Assembly: GCF_020054945.1 (NCBI RefSeq)
Contig: NZ_JAIHAU010000007.1
Location: 1 to 55,126 of the forward strand
Length of the DNA stretch: 55,126 bases
Direction: 5' to 3'
From: Mahella sp.
GTDB taxonomy: Bacteria > Bacillota > Clostridia > Mahellales > Mahellaceae
Shown: positions 22,937-33,335 of the stretch, one piece after another
How positions within the stretch are numbered: position 1 is the first letter of the stretch
How the letters are laid out: every line of letters starts with the position of its first letter
Position numbers and translations under genes: made by a program
The notes under the pieces: generated by a model
What the model saw: the letters and a program-made list of their open reading frames with translations, nothing else
What the model was told of the DNA's origin: nothing
Database searches by the model: none

Positions 22937-25312
22937 CTATCCCATGATAACTTCGGCTTTATGGCGCTTGCCATCCCGCAAATCCGGCAGTTTATGGCCG
23001 TCAATCTTTTTGCCGTCCAGCCTTATCTCTTTAATCCCGCTATTGACATGCGCATTATTATTTACTGATATATCATAGATCGTTCCGCGGAACAAGCGCG
23101 TATATTCAAATCCATCCCATGCCGATGGTATAGCCGGCGCTATAAGCAAACCGTCTTTCTCCGGCCGTATGCCGAGTATCCATTGAACCGCTACCCTGTG
23201 CAACCATTGGGCCGAACCACTGTACCACGTCCAACCACCTCTCCCGAAATTCGGCGACTGTGGGCCATCGGTATTGCCAGGCGTAACATAAGGTTCTACC
23301 TTGTATGAATCAATATCATGCGAGCGGTTAGGAGGACATATCCTTTGGTACAGCTCATACGCTTTATCGGGCTGGCCTACCATAATATATGCCACTACCG
23401 CCCATGCAGCCGCATGAGTATATACGCCGCCGTTTTCTCTCAAGCCCGGTGCATACCGCGATATATATCCAAGGGTTTCCGACGGCTCGCCATATGCCGG
23501 ATATAAAAGCAATGTACCGTAATCTTTGAACAGGTAGTCGGTCACCGCGTCCATGCACTGCTTTTGCCGTTCCTCATCCGCTATACCGCTTATTACAGCC
23601 CAAGTTTGCGGATTCAAGTAAATACTGCCTTCTTTATTATCCTTGGAACCTATCTTGTCGCCTTGATCAGTGGTGGCTTGAAGATACCATTGCCCATCCC
23701 AACCAAATTTATTTGTATTCTCTTTTAATACAGCCTGTACATCGGCGCACTTATCAGCAAGGGTATCATCGCCTTTCAAGCGCATAATAGGTATAAAATC
23801 GGTCAATATCGCATATAAAAACTCGCCGACCCAGAAACTCTCACCTTTCATATCAAGGCCTATGCCATTCAATCCGTCGTTCCAGTCGTTCTCACCAATG
23901 AGCGGGATACCTCGCGGGCTGAAACGCATAAAGCTTCTTTCAATGGCTTTAACGCAATGATGATACAATGTATCTTCCCCACCATCATAATATGGTATAA
24001 CCTCATCCAATATGGAATAATCATCGGTTTCTCTGATATAATTTTCGGTTATATAAGGCAACCAAAGCAGATCGTCGGAGCAAGTGGTTGTAATACCCCA
24101 ATTGCTCAGCGGCATCCACCAGTGCAGCACGGTACCATCGCTGCGCTGTTTGCCCGCATGTATAAGTATCCTCTCTTTGGTATACTCAGGTGCGCTTTCC
24201 AGGAATATAAGCGAATCCTGCAGTTGATCCCTATATCCATAACCCCCGCTGACCTGATAATAACCGGCTCTTCCCCATATACGGCAGGAAATAGCCTGAT
24301 ATTTAAGCCATGTATTTGTCATAAAATCCATGGCTTTGTCCGGCGTTCGGATAATTTCATTCTGCAATAAAGGCTTCCAGAACTCCTTCACGCTCTCGAA
24401 AGCCTTCTCGCATTCGCGCGTATCGTTATACCTTTTAGCCAATGTCATGGCTTGGTCATCATTATCAGCACAACCGACAGTAAAGCAAAGGCTCTCATGC
24501 TGATACGGATCAAGGCTTATGCTGACCTGAAGGGAGGCTATCGCGTCACCAAACCGGCCTACATTGCGGGCGAGGATTTTGTCATGCAATGCTTTTGGAT
24601 CATTCTCATCACGATACATACCAACAAACGACTCTTTGTCGCCATCATATGACATGGGTTTCAAGCTCGATGTGTGAAAAGCCACATAGTCCCAGTTTCG
24701 GTTGTTATGTTGTCCCTTACCGTTGGCCAGATCGGACATGTATTTTTTTACTAGAAAACCATTTATATCATCACTATACCGCGTATCTATGAACAGCTTA
24801 TGAAATTCCCTATGCTCATCCGGTGCGGCACCGAGAGCCCATTCCATATATGTGAATAAATCCAGCGACCGCTTCTGGTTGCTTTTATTGATTAGTTCCA
24901 CTTGCCATATTTCCAGCGGTTGTCCTGGCACGACAAAAAGCGTCCATCGGCTTTCTACGCCACGATATTCCTGTATAAAAGTAGTATAACCTATGCCGTG
25001 ATGGACTTCGTAGCGTTCAGCTTCGCAACGCATCGGTTTATAACTGAGCGACCAACATTGGCCCGTATCGTTATCCCTAATATAAATGTACTTTCCCCAT
25101 CTATCCTCTATTATATCCTGAAAACTTCTGGTAAGTCTATTTTCACCTGCACTGAAGCGCCACGAATAACCCCCTCCTGTTTGAGAAACGATGAATGAAT
25201 ACTCACCGTTGCTTACAGCATTCACCCAAGGCCTTGGTGTGAACGGCGTTTTTATTATATATTCGCTGCCATCATCAGAAAAATATCCATATTTATTCTC
25301 AAATAGTCCCAT
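22937..25312 (-). CDS. GH94 glycoside phosphorylase (cellobiose-phosphorylase-like)
   Basis: This 791-residue protein has the GH94 plan. An N-terminal beta-sandwich starts GLFENKYGYFSDDGSEYIIKT-like, with FSAGENRLTRS near residue 60. The (alpha/alpha)6 barrel carries GGYGYRDQLQD and the general-acid Asp in GENDWNDGLNGIG (about residue 480). GH94 enzymes split beta-glucosides such as cellobiose with phosphate, giving sugar 1-phosphate and saving ATP. It has no signal peptide, so it would act on imported disaccharides. It is the last gene of the ABC/LacI operon, 20 bases after lacI, so its substrate is probably what the transporters bring in. The second in-frame ATG fits the AGAAGG site better than the first. 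Cellobiose is not proven. Confidence 0.88.
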   Translation of the reverse strand: MGLFENKYGYFSDDGSEYIIKTPFTPRPWVNAVSNGEYSFIVSQTGGGYSWRFSAGENRLTRSFQDIIEDRWGKYIYIRDNDTGQCWSLSYKPMRCEAERYEVHHGIGYTTFIQEYRGVESRWTLFVVPGQPLEIWQVELINKSNQKRSLDLFTYMEWALGAAPDEHREFHKLFIDTRYSDDINGFLVKKYMSDLANGKGQHNNRNWDYVAFHTSSLKPMSYDGDKESFVGMYRDENDPKALHDKILARNVGRFGDAIASLQVSISLDPYQHESLCFTVGCADNDDQAMTLAKRYNDTRECEKAFESVKEFWKPLLQNEIIRTPDKAMDFMTNTWLKYQAISCRIWGRAGYYQVSGGYGYRDQLQDSLIFLESAPEYTKERILIHAGKQRSDGTVLHWWMPLSNWGITTTCSDDLLWLPYITENYIRETDDYSILDEVIPYYDGGEDTLYHHCVKAIERSFMRFSPRGIPLIGENDWNDGLNGIGLDMKGESFWVGEFLYAILTDFIPIMRLKGDDTLADKCADVQAVLKENTNKFGWDGQWYLQATTDQGDKIGSKDNKEGSIYLNPQTWAVISGIADEERQKQCMDAVTDYLFKDYGTLLLYPAYGEPSETLGYISRYAPGLRENGGVYTHAAAWAVVAYIMVGQPDKAYELYQRICPPNRSHDIDSYKVEPYVTPGNTDGPQSPNFGRGGWTWYSGSAQWLHRVAVQWILGIRPEKDGLLIAPAIPSAWDGFEYTRLFRGTIYDISVNNNAHVNSGIKEIRLDGKKIDGHKLPDLRDGKRHKAEVIMG

Positions 25313-25332
25313 AATTTTCATTCCTTCTAATT

Positions 25333-26322
25333 TTATGCTTCACCGCATGATTTGCGGATTATGAGTTCGGCAGGGAGTATAATCTCTTCATTCGGGAAAT
25401 CGCCCTGCAAAGCCTGCATCAAAAGGCGTACTGCCAGACAGCCCATTTCATACACCGGTTGCTTTATCGTCGTCAATGGGGGGTTGACATATTGAGCCAG
25501 TCTTATATCGTCAAACCCTATGATGGCTATATCCCTGCCCACTTTTAAACCGGCTTCATCAAATGCTTCCATTGCACCTATAGCCATCTCGTCGTTAGCG
25601 GCAAAAATCGCCTGAGGCAAATCGTTCTGAAATAGCATCAGCTTAGCGGCTTGATAACCGCCTGATTCCACGAAGTTCCCATTATAGTATAATTTAGGAG
25701 TATACTCTATCCCATAAGCCTTCAAAGCCGCTTTATAACCGTCAAAGCGTTTTATATTATCGTATGAATCGTCGCTGCCGCTTATATATGCTATCTTGCT
25801 GTATCCCAAAGATATAAGGTACTCAACGGCCTTATAAGCACCATTGAAGTTATCCACCTCGATATTTATAATATATTTGCCGCTTGATCGGCGATCCAGC
25901 AAAGCTATGGGCATATCTTGCCGTGCGGCCGATTTTATAAGACTATCATCCAGATTATGGGCAAATATGACCATAGCATCGGTTCGTTTTTCTTTCAGGA
26001 ATTTAGCTGCGGTGCTGTCAAACCCCCCTATAGCGCTAAGCGCCATAAGGTCGTATCCACCGGCCAGCGTCGCCTCCTGTACGCCCCTTATAAGCTCTGA
26101 AAAGAAAGGACCTGCAAGGTCAGAAACTATAAGTCCTATTGTGTTGGTTTTACTCGATTTTAAATCCCTTGCATTACCGTTCGGGCGGTATTTAAGCTCT
26201 TCCGCCGCTCTAATGACCCTCTCTTTTGTCTCGGCGCTTACCGGACCGCTGTTATTCAATGCATATGATGCCGTCGATATAGAAACACCCGCTTTTTTTG
26301 CCACATCTTTTATAGTAACCAT
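25333..26322 (-). CDS. LacI-family repressor of the carbohydrate island
   Basis: This 329-residue protein has the LacI helix-turn-helix VTIKDVAKKAGVSISTASYALN (residues 2-22), a hinge region (KYRPNGNARDLKS) and a periplasmic-binding-protein-like sensor domain from about residue 60 (GLIVSDLAGPFFSELIRGV), ending IIRKSCG. It is embedded in the transporter operon, between permease genes and the GH94 phosphorylase. Three palindromes with GAAACGTTTC occur at the two promoters of the island and nowhere else noted in the window; these are its most likely operators. The inducer would be an oligosaccharide from the same pathway. GGGGGTG precedes the ATG. Confidence 0.88.
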   Translation of the reverse strand: MVTIKDVAKKAGVSISTASYALNNSGPVSAETKERVIRAAEELKYRPNGNARDLKSSKTNTIGLIVSDLAGPFFSELIRGVQEATLAGGYDLMALSAIGGFDSTAAKFLKEKRTDAMVIFAHNLDDSLIKSAARQDMPIALLDRRSSGKYIINIEVDNFNGAYKAVEYLISLGYSKIAYISGSDDSYDNIKRFDGYKAALKAYGIEYTPKLYYNGNFVESGGYQAAKLMLFQNDLPQAIFAANDEMAIGAMEAFDEAGLKVGRDIAIIGFDDIRLAQYVNPPLTTIKQPVYEMGCLAVRLLMQALQGDFPNEEIILPAELIIRKSCGEA

Positions 26323-26351
26323 ATTATCACCCCCTTAACTATTTGCTATAC

Positions 26352-27278
26352 TTATTCGCCGGTTATCCCTGTACGGTCTACCGATTGTATAAACCATCTT
26401 TGGAGTATAAGATACATTATAAGCAACGGCAGTATAGTGAGCACTGTCCCAGCCATTTTTATCGCTTCATTTATATAATTAGCTGAATTATCAGCCAATG
26501 GATATATTTTTGTATATGTTGCCTCGAACCTTTGTAATTGCAACGGGAGCATTTCTACTGCATTACCAAAATACATAGAGGCTGAGTTAGTATCATTCCA
26601 ATACCATACAAAAGAGAATATAATTGATACTAAAAAAGCAGGACCAGCGCTAGGCACTGCCACTCTCATAAATATATTCCAATCATCTGCTCCATCTATG
26701 GCAGCGGCCTCCTCCAATGATTTAGGCATCATATTGAAAAATTGATAAAATATCAATATAAACAACGATGCAAATAACCCTTGCCCCAATGAAGCTGGTA
26801 TGACAAAAGCCAATGCACTACCTAGTAGGTTTAATCTCTGATACATTATAAATCTCGGTATAGTCAAAACTTGCGATGGTATAAGGAATATCAACAGCAT
26901 AACAGCAAACAATATTTTTTTACCAGGAAACTCGTACCTGGAAAATCCATATCCAATAAGCGCTGAAGATACAGTTTGCATAACAGCCGAAACAGTTACT
27001 ACATATATGCTATCTAATAACGCGCGACCGTAATCTAATACTTTAACGGCTTTAATAAAATTATCTATATATAACTTTGTAGGTATCCAATTCACCAAAG
27101 GATTAAGTAAATCGCTTAGATCCTTAAAACTTGTAGAAATCATATATAAAATCGGATACAAGTAAATAAACCCTATCCCTATAAGAAGGGAATATACAAT
27201 AATTTTAAATATCAAACCCTGATCTTCATTAGAGCCTATAAATATCTTTTTAAGCCCTTGTATTGTATAATTATTCAT
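26352..27278 (-). CDS. CUT1 sugar ABC permease, MalG-type (pair 2)
   Basis: This 308-residue permease has six membrane segments, a MalG-type N-terminus and the EAA loop SLEEAAAIDGADDWNIFMRVAVP (about residues 195-217), which contacts the ATPase. It forms the second permease pair of the operon with the adjoining MalF-type gene. I choose the ATG preceded by GAGGT. An in-frame ATG 18 bases upstream overlaps the previous stop codon and may be used by translational coupling. The family imports oligosaccharides; the sugar is unknown. Confidence 0.87.
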   Translation of the reverse strand: MNNYTIQGLKKIFIGSNEDQGLIFKIIVYSLLIGIGFIYLYPILYMISTSFKDLSDLLNPLVNWIPTKLYIDNFIKAVKVLDYGRALLDSIYVVTVSAVMQTVSSALIGYGFSRYEFPGKKILFAVMLLIFLIPSQVLTIPRFIMYQRLNLLGSALAFVIPASLGQGLFASLFILIFYQFFNMMPKSLEEAAAIDGADDWNIFMRVAVPSAGPAFLVSIIFSFVWYWNDTNSASMYFGNAVEMLPLQLQRFEATYTKIYPLADNSANYINEAIKMAGTVLTILPLLIMYLILQRWFIQSVDRTGITGE

Positions 27279-27288
27279 GGTCTCAACC

Positions 27289-28161
27289 TCACTCATACTT
27301 TTTTTCTCTAGGCATAAGTATCAAAACATAGAGGCCTAGTACTAATGCTATAACTATCAAATATATCCATGCCAAAGCCGAAGTATAACCGAAACCCATA
27401 TTCGCCTTAAACATATACTCGGCCATAAGAGCAGCAACTTCATTTACCGAAAAAGTAGACATAGCCACTATAGTATATATCGCATTTATAACGATCATAG
27501 GTCTAAGTTCCGGCAACATGATTTTCCAGAATATTTCCCACATAGTGGCGCCTTCCACTTTAGCTGCTTCATACACACTTGGATCTATTTTTTGCAAGGC
27601 CGCTAAAAAGATTAATATTTGTATTCCCGAAAACCAAAGGATCATAATTATATTCGTTATGACATAATTAAGCGGATTAGCAATAAATAATGGTAAATTA
27701 TTGAGCATTGCCTCTATAGACGTCGAAAACATATCATTAAATCCAGGCATAGTAGTAGCACCTTGGTTCATAAGTTCATTTAATACTGGACCGCTAGTTA
27801 TTATAACCGGCAAGAAGAATAACCCTCTAAACAATCCTTTGAATTTTATATTAGAATTAAGTAGTATACTTATTATTAAAGCAAACACAAGGATTATCGG
27901 CACCGATATCGTTATCTCCAAAGCATATGATAATAACGTATCAACAAACTGGACATCGGTAAAAAATGCATCTTTATAATTAGCAAACTTTATATAATCT
28001 GCTACAATACCTGCATCAGCCGTGATCTTTACCTTGTGAAAGCTTAAATATAGCGAATAAAAAAGGGGATAAGCTGTAAGCAAAACAAAACCCACTAGCC
28101 ATGGCATTATGAATAAATATCCATTTATTTTCCTCTTAGTAGAATATTTAAGCTTTCCCAT
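27289..28161 (-). CDS. CUT1 sugar ABC permease, MalF-type (pair 2)
   Basis: This 290-residue permease opens with GYLFIMPWLVGFVLLTAYPLFYSLYLSF, the classic first membrane segment of MalF/UgpA-type subunits. It carries the EAA loop PSVYEAAKVEGATMWEIFWKIMLPE (about residues 195-219). GGAGGTGG precedes the ATG. It lies three bases after the DUF5696 gene. With the MalG-type gene it would make a heterodimeric channel distinct from that of pair 1 in the same operon. Confidence 0.87.
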   Translation of the reverse strand: MGKLKYSTKRKINGYLFIMPWLVGFVLLTAYPLFYSLYLSFHKVKITADAGIVADYIKFANYKDAFFTDVQFVDTLLSYALEITISVPIILVFALIISILLNSNIKFKGLFRGLFFLPVIITSGPVLNELMNQGATTMPGFNDMFSTSIEAMLNNLPLFIANPLNYVITNIIMILWFSGIQILIFLAALQKIDPSVYEAAKVEGATMWEIFWKIMLPELRPMIVINAIYTIVAMSTFSVNEVAALMAEYMFKANMGFGYTSALAWIYLIVIALVLGLYVLILMPREKKYE

Positions 28162-28164
28162 CTG

Positions 28165-30390
28165 TTATTCCACCTCCCTTATCAAATATCCTTTAGCTGG
28201 AACACTTTGGTCGCCATAAGTATATGCTGTATCACTATAATTCACAATAATAGCTACGCCATTAGAATATGTCACTTTCACAATCTGATTTTCTAATACC
28301 TCTCTATCTTCAATAGTCTCTCCCTTTACATATTTTAGAGCGCCGTTTATTTCATCATATATTTCTTTTATAGTATCACTCCAATTGCCATATTCTGAGG
28401 TAAATATATCCTCAGATGCCGTATCCATCAATTTATAAGACGGTTGATACGTTAATATAAAAGACGGATAACTGCCATATTCTATATTTCTCAGCACGTC
28501 CTCTTCTAAATTAGAAGAGAAATTTAGAAACGGTGAAAAATAGTTTACATATCCTTTAAGTACTATTTGCATAAATGGCACTGTATCGGTTTCATATACA
28601 TATTCAGATGAATAAAGCGGTATATCTAAATAATTATCCACATACTTCAATAAATAACTATTGGGAGTATACAATGATATATTATCCATTTCACCACTCA
28701 TTTTATTAAGCATATCGGCATATACTTGAGCAGAGGCAATTCTGGAAATTTTCTCTTCCCCGTAAGCGGATGACAAAATATAGCCTATACCATCTACTGC
28801 CAATCCTTTGATATTATACTCCTTTAATTCTGTTAAATCCTCTTCTGATCTATTCAATGTCACAGATGGTAAAAGATAATAAAACTCCTTATTCTCTTTT
28901 TTATCATCGAACTTCAAAAGTTCACCAGTTATCCTGGTTATAGTATCTGTCCTAGGAGTATAACCATCAGCTCCTTTATAAGCTTTAAGGTAATCAGCAT
29001 ATATACTTACGTTCAAATTTGCATTACTATATTTTTCAAAAAACTGAATAAATTCATTTTTCGCACCTAGGCTTTTATTAAAAGGAAAGATCATAGGTTG
29101 CGTACCAGTATAACCTCCAGCCGTTATCCCTTTATAAATTATCAACATATTATCCAAGCCATTCCTCAGCATATCATTTATAATAGCTGACGCTTCACTT
29201 ACAGTAGTCATATTAACTGTGCTCCTCCAAAAGAGCACTCTTTTGCTCTCTGCTCCTAAGAGTTCTATCCTCAACGGAATATTCGATTTACCGTCGTCCT
29301 TCTTTCCTAAAATTCCGTTGCTCTCTAGATAAGATCTATATGCTTTAGCCATCCCCACATAATCAGCATCTTGTCCGCCTAATATCGATATATCCATCTT
29401 TATATCGAATTTGTTTCTTTCTTTCGGATAGGTCATGACTACATCGCCCTCTTTACTAGTAGGTTGAAAATAATTCTCTCTGTAGTCGAACTCAGCGCCA
29501 ACCCAATAATAATTTGTAGTTAAACCTGCTGGATAAGCAAAAATCGTAGCATACTCTGCCCCATTTTGTATGTTGACAAAATATGCGTTTTGTTTAGTCC
29601 CATGCACCATCCCATACACAGGCAAATATATAGATTTCGGCGGATTATAGTATTCGGTGTCTACAGATACATAATTAATAGCTGGATCATTGCCATATAC
29701 TTTTGCTAAATATGGCTGTTGTGCTTGGAAATCACTCCCACCAAATCGTATCAAAGCGCCAGGACCATCAGGAATAAAAATATAACCGAGGATCTCATTT
29801 TGTCTAACAGCACCCATAAACGGGAACATCTGTATAGAAGCTAAAATATTCTTCCTATCTACTATAGTACTATCTGGTATTTCTACATTCACACCGCTTT
29901 GTGTTAACCGCACATATATAGAAAAAGCAACTTCCTCATCCTTAAACTCGATATTTGCTTTGACCCCATTATTTATGTTAGAAATAGCCATTTTAACATC
30001 ATCATCCAATAATGTATGGATCTTTGTTTTGCCAGTTTCATCAAACATATAAACCCCCACAGGCGATAGAACTCTCTTTAACCATTCTTCATTAAAATCA
30101 CTATTCTGAGCATTATCCAATACAGTGCTCCATACATAACCCGTCTTATTGTTCTGTATCTTCAGCGCCAATGTTTTGAAATCAACATATAAAGTTACAT
30201 TAGTATTTTCAGCTACCTTTGTATAGCTTGCCGGTATGTTGGCATTAAATGGATAATTCGTATGACCATTATCTTCTTTCTGTGTATACCTATTCAAACT
30301 AAAGCTTATATAAGGGTCAGCTGATGCTGAGGTAGCTATTATAGCCAAAAATACAAATACAAGTACTAACATCGTAATCTTTCTAAACAC
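28165..30390 (-). CDS. DUF5696 exported protein
   Basis: This 741-residue protein has a signal peptide (about residues 1-24, ending ASA). A beta-rich N-terminal region follows (YTKVAENTNVTLYVDFKTLALKIQN, typical of DUF5696). A central part has features of a TIM-barrel hydrolase-like domain (NMLIIYKGITAGGYTG; KFDDKKENKEFYYLLPS; NIKGLAVDGIGYILSS). A short C-terminal beta domain (VTYSNGVAIIVNYSD) resembles the terminal domain of glycosidases. DUF5696 proteins accompany sugar ABC operons in Paenibacillus-like and clostridial genomes; their function is not established. An extracellular or cell-surface glycan-handling role is plausible. The GTG start overlaps the previous gene by eight bases and follows AGGAGG. 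The transporter context is strong. Confidence 0.75.
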   Translation of the reverse strand: MFRKITMLVLVFVFLAIIATSASADPYISFSLNRYTQKEDNGHTNYPFNANIPASYTKVAENTNVTLYVDFKTLALKIQNNKTGYVWSTVLDNAQNSDFNEEWLKRVLSPVGVYMFDETGKTKIHTLLDDDVKMAISNINNGVKANIEFKDEEVAFSIYVRLTQSGVNVEIPDSTIVDRKNILASIQMFPFMGAVRQNEILGYIFIPDGPGALIRFGGSDFQAQQPYLAKVYGNDPAINYVSVDTEYYNPPKSIYLPVYGMVHGTKQNAYFVNIQNGAEYATIFAYPAGLTTNYYWVGAEFDYRENYFQPTSKEGDVVMTYPKERNKFDIKMDISILGGQDADYVGMAKAYRSYLESNGILGKKDDGKSNIPLRIELLGAESKRVLFWRSTVNMTTVSEASAIINDMLRNGLDNMLIIYKGITAGGYTGTQPMIFPFNKSLGAKNEFIQFFEKYSNANLNVSIYADYLKAYKGADGYTPRTDTITRITGELLKFDDKKENKEFYYLLPSVTLNRSEEDLTELKEYNIKGLAVDGIGYILSSAYGEEKISRIASAQVYADMLNKMSGEMDNISLYTPNSYLLKYVDNYLDIPLYSSEYVYETDTVPFMQIVLKGYVNYFSPFLNFSSNLEEDVLRNIEYGSYPSFILTYQPSYKLMDTASEDIFTSEYGNWSDTIKEIYDEINGALKYVKGETIEDREVLENQIVKVTYSNGVAIIVNYSDTAYTYGDQSVPAKGYLIREVE

Positions 30391-32434
30391 GGACCATCAC
30401 CTCCTGAATAATTGAATATATAAATTGATAAAGCTGATTAAATATAAGGTATAATACGAATACAATAAATATAATAATCAGCATAGCAAATATAGTAAGT
30501 AATATATTGCCTATAGTTTGACCAAACGAATAGTCATGCACTACGCTTACCATAATAAAGAAGAGTATAGCGCACCATAATATCATTAAATAAAAACATA
30601 AATCATATACAAAGGCCTCATTATATGTCAAAACATTAGACAACAATATAAGCGGTATTGTAAATATTATATAAGGCGCTAAAGCATATGCCGTACCTAT
30701 ATAGATATCCCTGTACCTTCCTTCTCCCTCATTTATGGCACTAACCAAATAATTAGAATTAAACCATAGTATTATTGGCACAAAAACCGTCACTAACACC
30801 GATGTCAACGAGATATTTAGCAAATCATTATTATTAAACAAGTACCCTGTTAGAAATATGCTCAATACATACTCGACAAAAAATACTATATACAATATAG
30901 CGCCTGATAAAATCGAACCCTTATTTTCCCATCTAAGAGAGTAGTAAGCATCTATTGGATGACTAACAAAATTAAAAGCAAATAATAGGTCGCTTAAAAG
31001 TTTGCTTTTATTTATTCGTTCCATAACGCGTTTTGAAAAAGATCGAGCAGCATCGTTAACCATATTTATTCTCTTCAAAATAGCGATAAGCACGGTCACC
31101 GACAATAATACTCCCAATATAAGCGAAAGCCAATTGCTCAAGAAATCTTGTCTTACCTCCCAAAATGCTTCTGAATAACCGCTTTTATTATTAGCCAAAC
31201 GAAATTCAGCCATGGCTTCCTTATACTTCTGCTCCTTATAATAAGCTTTGGCTATAGAGTCATGAGCTATTGTAAAATTGCTATTCCATTTAAGCACATT
31301 GTGCCATAATTGTTGGCTTTCTACATATAATCCCTGCCTATACATATAGAGCGCTTGATGAACATTTTGCGCAAATTCGGTAGGACGATACAGTAATACA
31401 ATATTATTCGTGCCATCCAAAAGATATAACATATCGTTGTTATCAATCTCTATGGCCTTCGGATCAGACAAAAAGCCAAAGCGTTGGGCGCTATCTTCAT
31501 TATTACTTTTACCGCCAAATACAAACATTAAATTACCATAACTATCATACTCCATAATATAGCCATCTTCATTAACTACATATATATTCCCATATTTGCT
31601 AACAGTCACATCCACAGCATTGGATGCAAGGCTCATATCTGAGTCTATTTCGACAGTTTTTAGCATGTTTTGCCCAGCTATATTTAATTTTTTTAAATTA
31701 TCTTTATCCGCTCCTCTAGTAACCGTATATATTATAGCATCGTCATCTATATCTATATTATTGGGAGATGGCGGCAAGATTTTAAAAAGCTGATTAAGTT
31801 GGGCTTCCGTATACAACAGCCCTTGTAATATTCGTTTGAGACTTGCCTCGCTTTCATTGACACCATAAAAACCGACAAACTCCCCTGCAACATTTAACTG
31901 CACTAACCCCTCGGTGGAGCCTTCACTCACAATATATATATTATACCTTTTATCAACAACTAACTTACGTGGCTTAAATTGCGATCGTTTCCCGTATAGC
32001 GGCGAATTAGGTCTGCCAAACGCATTGATAAGCCTGCCAACATCATCGAAAATATATACTTTTTCATTGCCATAATCAGCCACATATACAAATTTATTAT
32101 CATCTACAAATACTCCCGTAGGCCTATTAAGCACTCCTTCCCCTATTTCCTTTATTAAATTACCATCTTTATCAAAAGCAACGATTCTTGCATTACCGCT
32201 ATCAGCTATATAAATATCTCCGTTTTGTGCTATATATAGATCCTCAGGGCTCTGAAATCCTCCTTCAATTACCCCTACAGGTTCATAAGGCACAACTGTT
32301 GGAACCAATTTATTTTTATAATTTGGCGTCCATGCCTTATACGGAGTATCCGCAAAAACTACTTGGGGTATAGCAAAAAATGTTATAAGCAACATTATAA
32401 CAAGATATAGTACACATCGTCTTATCATTCTCAT
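30383..32434 (-). CDS. NHL-repeat / TPR / Yip1-like membrane protein
   Basis: This 683-residue protein has a signal segment (about residues 8-28). A beta-propeller of NHL repeats follows (residues about 50-360: FQSPEDLYIAQNGDIYIADSG; LNRPTGVFVDDNKFVYVADYG; KAIEIDNNDMLYLLD). A single TPR-like pair comes next (HQALYMYRQGLYVESQQLW; AKAYYKEQKYKEAMAEFRLA), then a membrane helix near 435 and a C-terminal Yip1-type domain with about five more helices. It therefore presents a propeller outside and a polytopic domain in the membrane. Similar proteins sit in sugar ABC operons with DUF5696. The role is unknown; propellers bind proteins or glycans, so it may be a scaffold or sensor for the transporter. 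Confidence 0.75.
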   Translation of the reverse strand: MRMIRRCVLYLVIMLLITFFAIPQVVFADTPYKAWTPNYKNKLVPTVVPYEPVGVIEGGFQSPEDLYIAQNGDIYIADSGNARIVAFDKDGNLIKEIGEGVLNRPTGVFVDDNKFVYVADYGNEKVYIFDDVGRLINAFGRPNSPLYGKRSQFKPRKLVVDKRYNIYIVSEGSTEGLVQLNVAGEFVGFYGVNESEASLKRILQGLLYTEAQLNQLFKILPPSPNNIDIDDDAIIYTVTRGADKDNLKKLNIAGQNMLKTVEIDSDMSLASNAVDVTVSKYGNIYVVNEDGYIMEYDSYGNLMFVFGGKSNNEDSAQRFGFLSDPKAIEIDNNDMLYLLDGTNNIVLLYRPTEFAQNVHQALYMYRQGLYVESQQLWHNVLKWNSNFTIAHDSIAKAYYKEQKYKEAMAEFRLANNKSGYSEAFWEVRQDFLSNWLSLILGVLLSVTVLIAILKRINMVNDAARSFSKRVMERINKSKLLSDLLFAFNFVSHPIDAYYSLRWENKGSILSGAILYIVFFVEYVLSIFLTGYLFNNNDLLNISLTSVLVTVFVPIILWFNSNYLVSAINEGEGRYRDIYIGTAYALAPYIIFTIPLILLSNVLTYNEAFVYDLCFYLMILWCAILFFIMVSVVHDYSFGQTIGNILLTIFAMLIIIFIVFVLYLIFNQLYQFIYSIIQEVMVRV

Positions 32435-32448
32435 ACAATTCCCGCCTT

Positions 32449-33321
32449 CTATTTAATACCTGAATGGGCCATTGTGTTCATAACCTGACTTTGAAGAAAT
32501 ATAAATATTATTAAATTAGGTATAAACATTATTAACGTAGCTGCAGCGGCCATACCTTGTCCTGCAACAATGTTGCTTGAAGTAGATGAAAGAGTGCTCA
32601 TATAAAAAGCGAATGTTTTTAATCTTTCATCGTTTATATAAAGCGAAGATGTTTCTATATTATTCCAGGCCAGCTGGAATGCTAATATAGCCACTGTGGC
32701 TATAGCCGGCTTTATTAACGGTAATACTACTCGCCTAAATATATAGAGATCCGATGCCCCATCTATCTGAGCAGCCTCTATCAGTTCATCTGGTATCTGA
32801 TCTAAGAACTGTTTTATTAGAAACAATCCTATCGGCATAGCTACAAGCGGTAATATATGAGCAAATATAGTATCTATCACTCGCAGTTGTTCCATCACAA
32901 GATACCGTGGTATCGTAACTGCAACGCTTACAAACATTAAGGCCAGGGTATTTATCTGAAATATTACATTTTTCAATTTAAAATCCATTTTAGACAACGC
33001 AAAGGCAGCCAAAGCGCTTAGAAGAACGCTTAAAGCGACTACTGTTGCTGTTACAATAATACTATTAAAAAGATACCGCGATACCGGTATGCCAGCTTGC
33101 CCTGTAACGCTAAAAAGATCTCTAAAGTTCTCCCATGTCGGTTTTTGTACGAAAAATCTCGGTGGAAATGCAAATAATTCGTCAAATGGCTTAAATGCAT
33201 TAGAAAATATAAAAACAATAGGTAAAGCCATAAATATCGCCAACGGTATCAATATTGCAAAAAATTTTATTTGACTTTTATCAAAAACATACGGATTTAT
33301 CTTAGTACCTCTATATGACAT
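32449..33321 (-). CDS. CUT1 sugar ABC permease, MalG-type (pair 1)
   Basis: This 290-residue permease has six hydrophobic helices and the EAA loop [26 protein letters not shown] (about residues 180-205). The motif [20 protein letters not shown] near the N-terminus is typical of MalG-type subunits. It lies 15 bases after its MalF-type partner. Pair 1 directly follows the large binding protein, so the two probably work together. Confidence 0.87.
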   Translation of the reverse strand: MSYRGTKINPYVFDKSQIKFFAILIPLAIFMALPIVFIFSNAFKPFDELFAFPPRFFVQKPTWENFRDLFSVTGQAGIPVSRYLFNSIIVTATVVALSVLLSALAAFALSKMDFKLKNVIFQINTLALMFVSVAVTIPRYLVMEQLRVIDTIFAHILPLVAMPIGLFLIKQFLDQIPDELIEAAQIDGASDLYIFRRVVLPLIKPAIATVAILAFQLAWNNIETSSLYINDERLKTFAFYMSTLSSTSSNIVAGQGMAAAATLIMFIPNLIIFIFLQSQVMNTMAHSGIK

Positions 33322-33335
33322 CCCTGTATCCCTCC